Assembly: GCA_001516025.1 (NCBI GenBank)
Contig: LOEU01000024.1
Span: 62,001-126,000, forward strand
Length of the DNA stretch: 64,000 bases
Source: a bacterium BRH_c32
GTDB lineage: Bacteria > Bacteroidota > Ignavibacteria > Ignavibacteriales > Melioribacteraceae
Reading direction: 5' to 3'
Shown one piece after another: positions 54,477 to 63,417 of this stretch. A program made the translations under genes and the position numbers. Positions within the stretch are counted from its first letter, which is position 1; each line of letters starts with the position of its first letter. The notes beneath the pieces are model-generated. The model searched no databases, was not told the origin of the DNA, and saw only the letters and a list, made by a program, of their open reading frames with translations.

Positions 54477-55297
54477 GATTCACTCTTATTAAAATGGTTT
54501 ATATATCCCATAACTTTAGTTATGTAAGATTGTGTTTCCTCAAAAGGAGGAACTCCATTAAATTTATCAACATTTCCGGGACCTGCATTATATGCGGCAA
54601 GAGCAAGCTTCAAGTCTCCACCATATTGTCGAAGCATTTGAGCCAAATATTTAGTCCCTCCATTAATATTTTCACTCGGATCGAAAGAATTTCTAACACC
54701 CAAGTCTGCAGCTGTCGAATCCATTAATTGCATTAAACCTTTAGCTTTTGCCGAAGATACTGCTTTATGATTACCGGCTGATTCTGTCATTATTACTGAT
54801 TTTATTATATTCTTACTAACTCCATATTCTTTTGAAGCTTCTTCAATTATTGGATCAAATTTTTCTATTCTATTCAATGATCCGTTACTTGGTTTGATTC
54901 CGTGTATTTTTTCCATCCCTTTTATCTTAATATCTTCTCTATTAATATTATTTTCTCTTCTGAAGGCTTTAGAAAGTAATTCAGGATCGAAATCTTCTCC
55001 GGTAACTTTTTTATAAATTGATTCAGCTAATCCAAGATTTTTGCTATTAGAAATCTGACCAGCTATATGCTGTTCAAAAACAGTATCAAACATATCATTA
55101 CCGTAGCCTTCTTCTCCGAGGAGTCCGCCCGTTGTTTTACTCATCGAGTTTAGCATCATTTGTGTAAGCATACTCTCAAACTCTTTAGCCGCTTTTGCAA
55201 GTTTTACTTTTTCTTCTTTACCAAATCTTGAATTTGTATTTTCAATTTTTGATAAGTGCTTTTGGCTATTCGATATTTTAAGTTCTATTTCATTCAT
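54473..55297 (-). CDS. flgJ: FlgJ-type rod protein fused to a lytic transglycosylase
   Basis: Protein of 274 residues. Residues 30-100 form the rod-binding domain (FESMLTQMMLNSMSKTTGGLLGE, MFDTVFEQHIAGQIS). Residues 145-265 form a soluble-lytic-transglycosylase domain with catalytic Glu172 in MTESAG, GLMQL at 187-191 and AYNAGPGNV. Enteric FlgJ carries a glucosaminidase domain instead. It should act in the periplasm, cutting peptidoglycan for the rod; no cleavable signal peptide is visible, in line with export by the flagellar system. Confidence 0.92.
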   Translation of the reverse strand: MNEIELKISNSQKHLSKIENTNSRFGKEEKVKLAKAAKEFESMLTQMMLNSMSKTTGGLLGEEGYGNDMFDTVFEQHIAGQISNSKNLGLAESIYKKVTGEDFDPELLSKAFRRENNINREDIKIKGMEKIHGIKPSNGSLNRIEKFDPIIEEASKEYGVSKNIIKSVIMTESAGNHKAVSSAKAKGLMQLMDSTAADLGVRNSFDPSENINGGTKYLAQMLRQYGGDLKLALAAYNAGPGNVDKFNGVPPFEETQSYITKVMGYINHFNKSES

Positions 55298-55299
55298 AA

Positions 55300-56397
55300 T
55301 TACATTATCACTAATTCTGCTACTAATGCACCTGCTTCTTTAAGTGCTTGGAATATTGCTATTATATCTCGTGGAGTTGCTTTAAGAGAATTAAGAGCTG
55401 CAGCAATTTCCTGAACGTTTGTTGCTCCTTGAATTGCTATCGTGCTTGTTGAATCCTGAGATACCGATGGGATTAAATTATTAAATAATTCTGTTCGACC
55501 TTGAGAGAATGCATTCGGTTGAGAGATTATTGGATTTGATCGAATCTGTATATTGAGGCTACCGTGAGTTATGCTGACAGGCTGTATCCTTACATTACTC
55601 CCTGCTACTACTGTTCCTGTCCTTTCATTTAGCACTACCTTCGCAACGTTATCTATATCAATATTTAGATTCTCTAATTCAGCCAAAAATGCCACAAAAT
55701 TATTTTGTTTATCGGCAGGTACAACAATTAATATTGATGCTGCATCAACCGATTTTGCTATCTCACCGCCAAACTTTGTATTAATTGCAGTTGAGACATT
55801 ACTCGAAGTTGTAAGATCAGGATTTCTTAAGAAAACTGTTACTTCCTGATTAGAAACCTGTTCTGAATTAACATCTTCTTTCAAACTTCCGCCTCTAGGC
55901 ACTCTCCCGGCAAGTGAATGATTTTTTGCTAATCTGCTTCCCGATGGCGTGTTGATGTCATATCCGCCGACCGAAATTGGGCCTTGCGCAAACCCATAAA
56001 CTTTTCCACTTCCTCCTGAAATCGGTGTCATCAGCAATGTTCCACCTTGAAGACTTGTAGCATCTCCCATCGAAGAAACCACTACATCAAAAACCGCTCC
56101 CGCTTTTAATTGTGAATTTAAAGATGCCGTAACCATTACAGCTGCAACATTCTTTGTCTTCAAATCAGTCTGTGGAACTGTAATTCCAAATCGTTTTAAC
56201 ATACTCGAAACAGATTGAATTGTGAATGAAGAACGATAACTATCTCCCGTTCCGGCTAATCCTACTACCAAACCATAGCCAATAATCTGCTCACTTGAAG
56301 ATCCATTTAAATAAGCCACATCTTTTATCCTCTGTCCGAAGATAAGTGAGTTTATTAATAAAAGAATCACGAGACTATATTTTGATCTATTTTTCAT
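55300..56397 (-). CDS. flgI: flagellar P-ring protein FlgI
   Basis: Periplasmic P-ring subunit of 365 residues with a signal peptide (about 1-21, LIFG) followed by the very conserved RIKDVAYLNGSSSEQIIGYGLVVGLAGTGD and the later ISGGSGKVYGFAQGPISVGG. The C-terminus contains LNSLKATPRDIIAIFQALKEAGALVAELVIM, the usual end. Normal length. The ring surrounds the rod at the peptidoglycan layer. Confidence 0.97.
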   Translation of the reverse strand: MKNRSKYSLVILLLINSLIFGQRIKDVAYLNGSSSEQIIGYGLVVGLAGTGDSYRSSFTIQSVSSMLKRFGITVPQTDLKTKNVAAVMVTASLNSQLKAGAVFDVVVSSMGDATSLQGGTLLMTPISGGSGKVYGFAQGPISVGGYDINTPSGSRLAKNHSLAGRVPRGGSLKEDVNSEQVSNQEVTVFLRNPDLTTSSNVSTAINTKFGGEIAKSVDAASILIVVPADKQNNFVAFLAELENLNIDIDNVAKVVLNERTGTVVAGSNVRIQPVSITHGSLNIQIRSNPIISQPNAFSQGRTELFNNLIPSVSQDSTSTIAIQGATNVQEIAAALNSLKATPRDIIAIFQALKEAGALVAELVIM

Positions 56398-56407
56398 AAT
56401 ATTTTCT

Positions 56408-56977
56408 TTAGAATATCCAATGGAAAAATTTAGTTAGCCAACCTGGCTTCTGCGAATCATCTATTATTCCGCTTCCTTCAAAACTTATCTCCGCATCTGA
56501 TATATTATAAGATAGCACAGAATTATCTGAGCTTATATCAGAGTAACGAACAACTCCTCTAATTGAGACTAGTTGTTCTTCGCCATTAATTACAATTTTT
56601 CTGCTTCCTTTAATTACCATATTACCATTGGCAAGAACTGAATCGATAGTAGCACTAATTTTTGTTCTTACTAAACCGGTTGTTTTTGTAGAGCCTGAAC
56701 CGGAGAAAGCATTATTAGTTCCCATATCCATCTTCGCAGTCGGTAATGCAGTCTTATCTAATGAACCGGAAAAGTTCAAACCGAGGTCGCTGCCTCTGCT
56801 CGAATTTGTTTCTGCATTATTTGACGCCTGCGAAGATTCCATTACAATTATCGTTACTGCATCCCCTGTTCTCGATGCTTTATTATCAGAAAATAGAGAA
56901 TAGAATGAGCTGTTACGCATATCTTGTGCGTTCAAGTAAACACTCATTAGAATCATTATATAAATTATTTTCTTCAT
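56408..56977 (-). CDS. flgH: flagellar L-ring protein FlgH without lipobox
   Basis: Outer-membrane L-ring subunit of 189 residues: SFYSLFSDNKASRTGDAVTIIVMESSQASNNA and the NGNMVIKGSRKIVINGEEQLVSIRGVVR segment are diagnostic. The signal peptide ends in VYLNAQ with type I features, and the protein contains no cysteine at all, whereas FlgH is normally a lipoprotein. The mature form is therefore probably not lipidated. Placed between flgA and flgI. Confidence 0.94.
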   Translation of the reverse strand: MKKIIYIMILMSVYLNAQDMRNSSFYSLFSDNKASRTGDAVTIIVMESSQASNNAETNSSRGSDLGLNFSGSLDKTALPTAKMDMGTNNAFSGSGSTKTTGLVRTKISATIDSVLANGNMVIKGSRKIVINGEEQLVSIRGVVRYSDISSDNSVLSYNISDAEISFEGSGIIDDSQKPGWLTKFFHWIF

Positions 56978-56982
56978 TGTTT

Positions 56983-57630
56983 TTACTCTTCTATTACTAC
57001 GTTATATTTATCAATTATTTTTGCTCTTAGTATTTTATTCTCAGGTGTTACCACTCTTATTATATCACCTATAGAACCTTTTTCTCTTGATGTAACTTCC
57101 AAAGAAATATCCACACCATTTTTTCCTGCATGTAATGTTACGCGCTGATTATTCTCAATATCCGGGACACCTTCTGTCATTTCCCTAAGCAGTACAGAAC
57201 CTTGTCTGATATATAACTTTGATACTAAACCAGAATTATTATCTAATTCTGTAACCGGAGTTCCATTTAATATCGATACATCTTTTACTTCTTTTCTGAA
57301 ATTGTTACTAAATAAAATCTCATTCCTATCAATATTTTCGGCAGCCACTAAAACTGTTTTGTATAATTTTATTTTTATCGATAAATATGAACTAGTAGTT
57401 GATTGATTTTTTTTTAATAAAACCGGAATCGTAACAATATTTTTATTCACAGAATATTCTCTGCTATAATCAATTCCTTCGATCGATGATAATTTCATAT
57501 TAGAAGCAATTTCATATTCTAATTTTTCACAATCGTTAAATCGTTTCAATAGATAATCTCTCAATTCGTTTTCAATTGTATTTTGAGAAACGAATAAGAA
57601 AGAGAATAATATTAAAAGAATTGATTTCAC
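56983..57630 (-). CDS. flgA: P-ring assembly chaperone FlgA
   Basis: Periplasmic chaperone of 215 residues from a GTG start. A signal peptide (about 1-16) is followed by a variable N-terminal domain and a C-terminal SAF domain (about 95-215) with VLVAAENIDRNEILFSNNF, IRQGSVLLREMTEGVPDI and IRVVTPENKILRAKIID. The order flgG-flgA-flgH-flgI is common in many phyla. FlgA helps FlgI to polymerise around the rod. Confidence 0.92.
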   Translation of the reverse strand: MKSILLILFSFLFVSQNTIENELRDYLLKRFNDCEKLEYEIASNMKLSSIEGIDYSREYSVNKNIVTIPVLLKKNQSTTSSYLSIKIKLYKTVLVAAENIDRNEILFSNNFRKEVKDVSILNGTPVTELDNNSGLVSKLYIRQGSVLLREMTEGVPDIENNQRVTLHAGKNGVDISLEVTSREKGSIGDIIRVVTPENKILRAKIIDKYNVVIEE

Positions 57631-57635
57631 TTCAA

Positions 57636-58436
57636 TTAACCTCTTTTTAAATTATTGGCCATAGTCATCATCTCTTCTACGGTTTTAACTGTTTTTGAAT
57701 TCATTTCATAAGCTCTTTGAGCAGCAATCATTGCAATCATCTCTTCTACGATATCCACATTAGAAGCTTCAAGATAACCTTGTTGAATTGCTCCAAAACC
57801 GTTTGCGCTAGGGTTACCTAAAATTGGTTGTCCTGATGCACCGCTTTCTCCATAAAGATTATCGCCTAATGCAATTAATCCGCCATTATTCATGAAACGA
57901 ACTAACTCAAGCTGACCCAATGAAATAGTTGAACCATCGGTCTGTACTGCTTCCACATCACCTTCTTTACTAATTGACACCGATAAGACATCGCTATTAA
58001 CTGAAATTTCCGGGTCTAATAGATAACCGCTTGCCGTAATTAATTTACCGTCCGAATTGGTTTTAAAAGAACCGTCTCTTGTATAAGCATAGGTTCCATC
58101 ACCTTTTCTTACCTGAAAAAATCCTTCTCCTTGGATTGCGAGATCGAATTGATTCTGAGTGAGGGTAACGTCTCCTTGCTTAAATATTTTTTGAGTAGCC
58201 GCCGGCTTTACTCCATTACCCACTTGAATTTTATTCGCACTATTTTCATTAACTCCGGGAGTGGTGGATGATAATGCATTTATATTCACTTCCTGATACA
58301 TTAAATCCTGGAAATCAGCCTTATTCTTTTTGAATCCGGTCGTATTAATATTCGCAATATTATTTGAGATTACTTCCACATTTATTTGCTGTGCATACAT
58401 TCCGGAAGCCGCTGTTCTTAATGCTCTTGTTGGCAT
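57636..58436 (-). CDS. flgG: distal rod protein FlgG
   Basis: Rod protein of 266 residues, with the N-terminal MPTRALRTAASGMYAQQINVEVISNNIANINTTGFKKN, the IQGEGFFQVRKGDGTYAYTRDGSF core and the C-terminal EASNVDIVEEMIAMIAAQRAYEMNSK. All three are hallmarks of FlgG, whose length of about 260 residues is matched. It forms the distal rod that passes through the P and L rings. Confidence 0.97.
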   Translation of the reverse strand: MPTRALRTAASGMYAQQINVEVISNNIANINTTGFKKNKADFQDLMYQEVNINALSSTTPGVNENSANKIQVGNGVKPAATQKIFKQGDVTLTQNQFDLAIQGEGFFQVRKGDGTYAYTRDGSFKTNSDGKLITASGYLLDPEISVNSDVLSVSISKEGDVEAVQTDGSTISLGQLELVRFMNNGGLIALGDNLYGESGASGQPILGNPSANGFGAIQQGYLEASNVDIVEEMIAMIAAQRAYEMNSKTVKTVEEMMTMANNLKRG

Positions 58437-58452
58437 TTATTTATCTCCCTTA

Positions 58453-59163
58453 TTAAACTTTTCCAATTTGGTTTGCATCATCTAAAGATTTATCCAATGC
58501 GCTAATTATTTTCTGTGCAGATTCAAAACTTTTATTTACTGAAATCATCTGTTCCATTTCTATTAATGGATTTGTGTTTGATTCTTCTATATATCCTTGA
58601 ACAATCTTAAAATCATTTTCTGATGATGGGGTTATCATACCATCTGGTGCAATAAAATTCGATCCGCTAGTTCTTATTAATTCTTCCGGTGAATCTACAT
58701 TTGAAATCGAAAGAGAATCAATTATCTTATCCCCTACTTTTACTTCACCTTCGGCGGTTATTAAGATTTTTGAGTCCTTCGTAAGAAGTGTGTCTTCGAG
58801 ACTTATTGCACCATTTTTTCCCATCACTTTTCGATTTACCGAATCGGTTAAAAATCCTTCATCATTAATTTTAAATCTTCCGTCTCTTGTTAATTCCATT
58901 GTTCCATCTTCGTTTTGAATCGTAAAGAATCCTTTCCCATCGATCATCATATCAAGAGGATTAGAAGTTAGAATCGTTTCTCCCTGATCCATATTTGAAA
59001 TTTTTTTAATATCCACTCCACCCGATTCATTTAAGTACTCTGAAAATGGTATCTCTCTTTTATATCCGGTAGTATTTATATTCGCTAGATTATTCGCAAT
59101 CAATTCGATATTCTTAGTCCTAAAATCAAGACTTCTTGCAACGGTATATAATCCCTTTATCAT
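58453..59163 (-). CDS. flgF: rod protein FlgF
   Basis: Rod protein of 236 residues, of the same flagellar basal-body family as FlgG: N-terminal YTVARSLDFRTKNIELIANNLANINTTGYKRE, central MIDGKGFFTIQNEDGTMELTRDGRF and C-terminal EESNTNPLIEMEQMISVNKSFESAQK. It is shorter than FlgG and precedes it, as is usual for flgF. Proximal rod component. Confidence 0.93.
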   Translation of the reverse strand: MIKGLYTVARSLDFRTKNIELIANNLANINTTGYKREIPFSEYLNESGGVDIKKISNMDQGETILTSNPLDMMIDGKGFFTIQNEDGTMELTRDGRFKINDEGFLTDSVNRKVMGKNGAISLEDTLLTKDSKILITAEGEVKVGDKIIDSLSISNVDSPEELIRTSGSNFIAPDGMITPSSENDFKIVQGYIEESNTNPLIEMEQMISVNKSFESAQKIISALDKSLDDANQIGKV

Positions 59164-59171
59164 TTCTCTGC

Positions 59172-59732
59172 CTATATTCTTTTTAATTCAAGATATTTCA
59201 AATGTGCTGCTAACGCTAATTCTCCCTGAGGGATTTGTAATTGCTTAGCTTTCTTTGTCAGCTTTTTAGAATCAATATTATTTAGCACTGACTTATTTTT
59301 AAGCGATCTTCTTATCTTTGCTTTTTTAGGATCGACAGTTGAAAGAACTTTCTCTTCTCTCATTAAACTGATCTTCTTTTTTAATTTACTTCCCGAACGA
59401 TGTTTTATTCTACTCAACATTCTTCTTGATGCAACAAAAAAGATTATAAATAATGAAGCAGAAATAAATATTTTTATCTCCAAAGAAAATGAATCCAAAA
59501 TAGATGCCGAATTATTTTTTATTGGCTGTTTAATTACAGCTTTTGGTAATTCAATTTTTTCAGGAAGATTTCTTATCATACTTGAATGTGAGCCGTTTTC
59601 CAAGGCACTTGTCATTTGCGATAGCACCATATCATTTATCGAAATAGAATCGGCGACAGCTGCTGTACTACTATCATTTACTTGTGCTGATATTGTGCAC
59701 GATATTAGAAAAAGGGCTAAAAACAATTTCAT
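59172..59732 (-). CDS. single-span membrane protein, possibly SwrB/DUF6115-like
   Basis: Protein of 186 residues with an N-terminal signal peptide (about 1-17, ending TISAQ), a spacer of about 70 residues, a membrane helix (about 88-105), and a strongly basic cytoplasmic tail. The last 25 residues (KQLQIPQGELALAAHLKY) resemble the C-terminal helix-turn-helix-like motif of SwrB/DUF2802-type proteins found beside fliA in many flagellar operons. The likeness is weak and judged by eye. It overlaps the upstream gene by 4 nt. Confidence 0.6.
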   Translation of the reverse strand: MKLFLALFLISCTISAQVNDSSTAAVADSISINDMVLSQMTSALENGSHSSMIRNLPEKIELPKAVIKQPIKNNSASILDSFSLEIKIFISASLFIIFFVASRRMLSRIKHRSGSKLKKKISLMREEKVLSTVDPKKAKIRRSLKNKSVLNNIDSKKLTKKAKQLQIPQGELALAAHLKYLELKRI

Positions 59733-61036
59733 AATTTTAATGACCTTTTCAATGGATAAGTTAAACGAATGCTTGTGCCATTCTCTTGAAGAGAATTAAA
59801 ATCCGCACGTCCTTCGCTCTTTTGCATTAATTCATTAATTATTTTTACGGTTAAATTTGATTTATAATCCATCTTTTCATTAAAATCACTCCAGTACTCT
59901 GTGATGAAAAATGAAAGCTGAATTGATTCATTTAAATATTTTGATTGAATAAAAATTCCGCTTCCGCTTTTTGTGTGGTTTTTTATTAATGAAAAGATAT
60001 TTGTTAGCACTTGTTTAATCTGTTTAGCATCAGTTAATAATGGAGGCATTCCATCTTCAAGATCAAGTTCACATTCTAATTGATGATCTTTTAAAGTCGG
60101 AAGCATCACTGAATAAAACTCATTGACTATCGAATTAATATTACTTGGTAAATTAGCCTTAGAAGAACTTTCAGTTACTTCATTAAATTTTAAGAAACGC
60201 TGTGAACATTCGCTTAAATACTTTACTCTTTTCTTTACCTGTCCAATAATTTCAGAATCAACTTCACTATATTCATTTTCAATAAATTCTACGCTACTTA
60301 AAATAATCTGAAGCGAATCTAACATCTCTTTTGTTATTCCATCGGCATATTCGCCCGCTGCATACAAACGGAAATTATTGTTAAGCTTCGATTGATAGAT
60401 ATGCAAGTCATTATATAATGTTTCGATTGTTTTTCTCTGTCGAATTGAAGCTAAAGTCGGGATAATCATTCCAAGTGCCATTTGAATCGATTTACATTCA
60501 AATGAACTATCTGAATATTTTAATGAGCTATCCAAAATCGATAAAATTCCGGTAAAGTAATTGCTCTGTATAGGGAATATTATTTGGAATAATTTCGTAC
60601 CATTTTTTGTAACTGTTTTTAGATCAGGAATAAGAGTTGGCTTTCCAGTTTCAAAAATCCAATCCAACATTCCTCCGGTAAATGCTTTTTGAACTAGCCC
60701 TTTATGGTGCGAAGAACATTTTGAAGAAGCGGGAATAATATTTTGCTTTCCTTCGTCTAATAAAAATAGTTCTGCTTCACTTGCACCAAGAATCTTTGTG
60801 ATATACTTTCCTAAAAGAGTATTAATTTCAACAATTGATTTCGATTTTAGAACTTCTTTTTGGAATGAAGAAATATTTTCAAAATAAAGCTCATATTTTT
60901 CAAAAAGATTGTTCTTTGTCTTAAACTGATCAAAAGTGATTACTCTTAAATCTCCTGAATCGTTCCCCTTTGTATAATACTGGAGCGACTGCGTATAAGA
61001 AGCGAACTTGGAAGTATTTTCTTTAATTAGTCTCAA
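59729..61036 (-). CDS. GAF-domain pseudo-histidine kinase
   Basis: Cytoplasmic protein of 435 residues. A GAF-like domain covers about 55-200. The next helix pair corresponds to HisKA, but the phospho-acceptor motif reads ADGITKEMLDSL where a kinase has GIAHEINNPL, so His is replaced by Lys236. The C-terminal domain keeps a degenerate N-box (QVLTNIFSLIKNHTK) but lacks the DxGxG and GxGL motifs. It cannot be an active kinase of the usual type and may be a ligand-sensing or scaffold protein. Start codon TTG in a TTGA overlap with the HDOD gene. Confidence 0.82.
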   Translation of the reverse strand: MRLIKENTSKFASYTQSLQYYTKGNDSGDLRVITFDQFKTKNNLFEKYELYFENISSFQKEVLKSKSIVEINTLLGKYITKILGASEAELFLLDEGKQNIIPASSKCSSHHKGLVQKAFTGGMLDWIFETGKPTLIPDLKTVTKNGTKLFQIIFPIQSNYFTGILSILDSSLKYSDSSFECKSIQMALGMIIPTLASIRQRKTIETLYNDLHIYQSKLNNNFRLYAAGEYADGITKEMLDSLQIILSSVEFIENEYSEVDSEIIGQVKKRVKYLSECSQRFLKFNEVTESSSKANLPSNINSIVNEFYSVMLPTLKDHQLECELDLEDGMPPLLTDAKQIKQVLTNIFSLIKNHTKSGSGIFIQSKYLNESIQLSFFITEYWSDFNEKMDYKSNLTVKIINELMQKSEGRADFNSLQENGTSIRLTYPLKRSLKL

Positions 61037-61923
61037 CTTAAGTGCCTTATAGATTCTAATTGTTGTTTTACTTGTTCTCTATATTGTTCGATAAATTTCT
61101 CGATGCTTTCAGGATCAAGAAGCTGAAGCGAAACTGCAGTTTCCTCATTAAGAGTCATTCCTGTATCCCATGCGAAGCTTCCTAATTTTAATTGTTGTGT
61201 CATATAATCTGCGAGATGAATTACCGAGCTTAATATTTTTGTATTATAAGCCAAGTTAGGATTATGATGGTATTTTACAATCTCGCAAAAATTATCAGGC
61301 AAATTCCAATTCTTAAGTAATGAATATCCGATTGCTTGGTGATCCATTCCAAGGAATAGATTTTCAGCATCTTTATATTCAGAACCCATCTTAACGCTTT
61401 CGCATATTGATGCAAAATCGGAATGCATATATCTATGAATGACAGATATACCGAGATCATGAAGCAGACCGCCGACAAAACAATCACCACTTTGTCTAAT
61501 ACCCATATCATCAGCAAGTTTTTTTGCAAGTGCCCCTGTAATATATGCATGTGTCCAAAACTCTTTTTGATCCAAATATTGGTCGCTTTTGTTTTTCATC
61601 GCTTCCATTAGTGATAATGCCGTTACTATATTCCTGATTTCATTGAAACCTAGAATCATAATTGCATATTCAATGGATGCTACTCTTTTTACTAAACCGT
61701 AAAAAGGAGAGTTTGCAATGGTAAGTATTTTTACTACTATACTTTGATCTCTCGAAATAGCTCTTGCTAATTGTTGTGGACTCGTATTGATGTCCTTTAA
61801 CAGATCAAGAACTTCAGAAAGAATTTTTGGTATTGGAGAAAGGTTACTAACTCTTTTAAGAATTAATTGTGTTCTTTCTCTTTTCTGGGTTTGGTCAAAT
61901 GCTGCTGTGTACATAGTCGCCAT
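61033..61923 (-). CDS. HDOD-domain protein (second of two)
   Basis: Protein of 296 residues with an HDOD domain at about 25-225: LSPIPKILSEVLDLLKDI, SRDQSIVVKILTIANSPFYGL, and LLHDLGISVIHRYM where HD-type residues remain. HDOD proteins act in signalling, often with c-di-GMP or motility regulators, and most have no proven enzymatic activity. It shares the same domain order with the neighbour at 61923, so the pair looks like a tandem duplication. Overlaps it by 1 nt. Confidence 0.93.
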   Translation of the reverse strand: MATMYTAAFDQTQKRERTQLILKRVSNLSPIPKILSEVLDLLKDINTSPQQLARAISRDQSIVVKILTIANSPFYGLVKRVASIEYAIMILGFNEIRNIVTALSLMEAMKNKSDQYLDQKEFWTHAYITGALAKKLADDMGIRQSGDCFVGGLLHDLGISVIHRYMHSDFASICESVKMGSEYKDAENLFLGMDHQAIGYSLLKNWNLPDNFCEIVKYHHNPNLAYNTKILSSVIHLADYMTQQLKLGSFAWDTGMTLNEETAVSLQLLDPESIEKFIEQYREQVKQQLESIRHLS

Positions 61924-62792
61924 TATATTATTGTCTCAATTTGCTTATTAAATAGAGGTTCATAACTATAAATGAATTTATCTAAGTATTCTTGATTCCC
62001 GAACCCGAGGATATCAATTATATTTGTGTCAAATTTGTAATCATTATCCCATACGAAATCACCTATTTTCATCTTCTGCGTCATATAATCCACTAAATGA
62101 ATTAAAGATGAGAGCACAGGATTTTTTTCTGATTTTGAAGGTGTATGATGATTCAAAACAGAATCTGTGATATAATTAGGAAAATTCCATTTCTCTAATA
62201 AAAATTCTGCCAAATTTTCATGTGTATAACCAAGGACTTTAATTTCTGCTTCGTATAAAGGAATGTTTTCTTTTGTAGAAATTTCAATTATTTTTTTGAA
62301 GTCAAAATTCATATATTTCTGTAAAACTACTAATCCTAAATCATGTAATAGACCAACAGTAAAAACTTCACCTGACTTAGGATACCTTAAATCGTCTGCA
62401 ATTCTTTTTGCAGCTGTTGCAGTCATTATTGAATGGCGCCAGTAATCACGATGATTCCAATCTGAAGTTTTTCTCACCTTGAAAGCTTCAACAAGCGAAA
62501 GAGCAAGGAGTATGTTTTTTATATGTTCAAAACCGATTATCACAATTGCAAAATCGATTGTTGCTACTCTTCTTGGCAATCCGTATAAAGGAGAATTAGC
62601 AACAGCAAGTATCTTTGCCGCAATTGATTGGTCTTTAGAAATCACTTTACACAAATCCGATGCGCTCGTTCTTTCATTATCCAAAAGCTGCGATACTTCA
62701 GTAATTATGTGCGGAATCGAAGGAAGATTGCCAATACTGGAAAGCTGCTGTTTAATCTTTCCTTTTGTTTCTGCATAAGATACATCAATCAT
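61923..62792 (-). CDS. HDOD-domain protein (first of two)
   Basis: Protein of 289 residues, paralogue of the following gene. IGNLPSIPHIITEVSQLL, SKDQSIAAKILAVANSPLYGL and LLHDLGLVVLQKYM align with it position by position; the C-terminal part with HLVDYMTQKMKIGDFVWDN is also shared. It overlaps the fliA stop by 8 nt, which suggests co-translation with the sigma factor. Function in motility or c-di-GMP signalling is an inference from context. Confidence 0.93.
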   Translation of the reverse strand: MIDVSYAETKGKIKQQLSSIGNLPSIPHIITEVSQLLDNERTSASDLCKVISKDQSIAAKILAVANSPLYGLPRRVATIDFAIVIIGFEHIKNILLALSLVEAFKVRKTSDWNHRDYWRHSIMTATAAKRIADDLRYPKSGEVFTVGLLHDLGLVVLQKYMNFDFKKIIEISTKENIPLYEAEIKVLGYTHENLAEFLLEKWNFPNYITDSVLNHHTPSKSEKNPVLSSLIHLVDYMTQKMKIGDFVWDNDYKFDTNIIDILGFGNQEYLDKFIYSYEPLFNKQIETII

Positions 62793-63417
62793 TATATGGT
62801 GCCAATTTGGTTTTTAATTGTTTTATTATTTTTGAATGAATCTGGGAAATTCTCGAAACTGTAATGTTTAATAACTTTGCGATATCTTGATAATTAAGTT
62901 CTTCATAATAATAGAGACTTAATATTGTTCTGTCTCTTTCATTTAGTTCTTTAATTAAAGCAATTAATTTTGTCTTAGTTTCGCTCTTCTCCAAGATGTC
63001 ATCCGGTTCTAATCCATTATCGGAGATTAATTCATAAACCTGCATTCCATCATCTTCGTGGACTGTTTTATTGAGAGAAACTCTTTTGGTGGTATTGACA
63101 GAGATGGAATCGCTGTCTAATGCTGTCTCATATTTCGGGCTGTATTTTCTGAGTTCATCATAAATTTTACCTCTGATTCTTTGAATCGCATAAGTTTCGA
63201 ACTTTGTACCAAAATCAGGATCAAATCTGTCAATTGCTTCGCTAAGGCCTTCTATGCCGAATTGGAAGAAATCTCGACGATCAAATATGTCATTGTAATT
63301 GAAATTAGATTTATGAATCACATAGTGTACTAAATTTACATAATTCATTATAATCTGTTTTTTCAAATCAGATGTCGGATTAACTTTAAACGATGTCCAC
63401 AAATTTGAATTATTCAT
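62785..63417 (-). CDS. fliA: flagellar sigma factor FliA (sigma-28)
   Basis: Sigma factor of 210 residues for late flagellar and chemotaxis genes. Region 2 has FFQFGIEGLSEAIDRFDPDFGTKFETYAIQRIRGKIYDELRKYSP, a typical sigma-28 signature; region 4 has LNERDRTILSLYYYEELNYQDIAKLLNITVSRISQIHSKII. Slightly shorter than enteric FliA (about 239). Five candidate target promoters in this window match its consensus, and its antagonist flgM ends the same cluster. Confidence 0.95.
   Translation of the reverse strand: MNNSNLWTSFKVNPTSDLKKQIIMNYVNLVHYVIHKSNFNYNDIFDRRDFFQFGIEGLSEAIDRFDPDFGTKFETYAIQRIRGKIYDELRKYSPKYETALDSDSISVNTTKRVSLNKTVHEDDGMQVYELISDNGLEPDDILEKSETKTKLIALIKELNERDRTILSLYYYEELNYQDIAKLLNITVSRISQIHSKIIKQLKTKLAPYND

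Noticed and set aside
59636-59662. TTATCGAA (FliA -10-like on the minus strand) within the gene at 59172
   Set aside because: No -35 element at the right distance, and it is inside a coding sequence.
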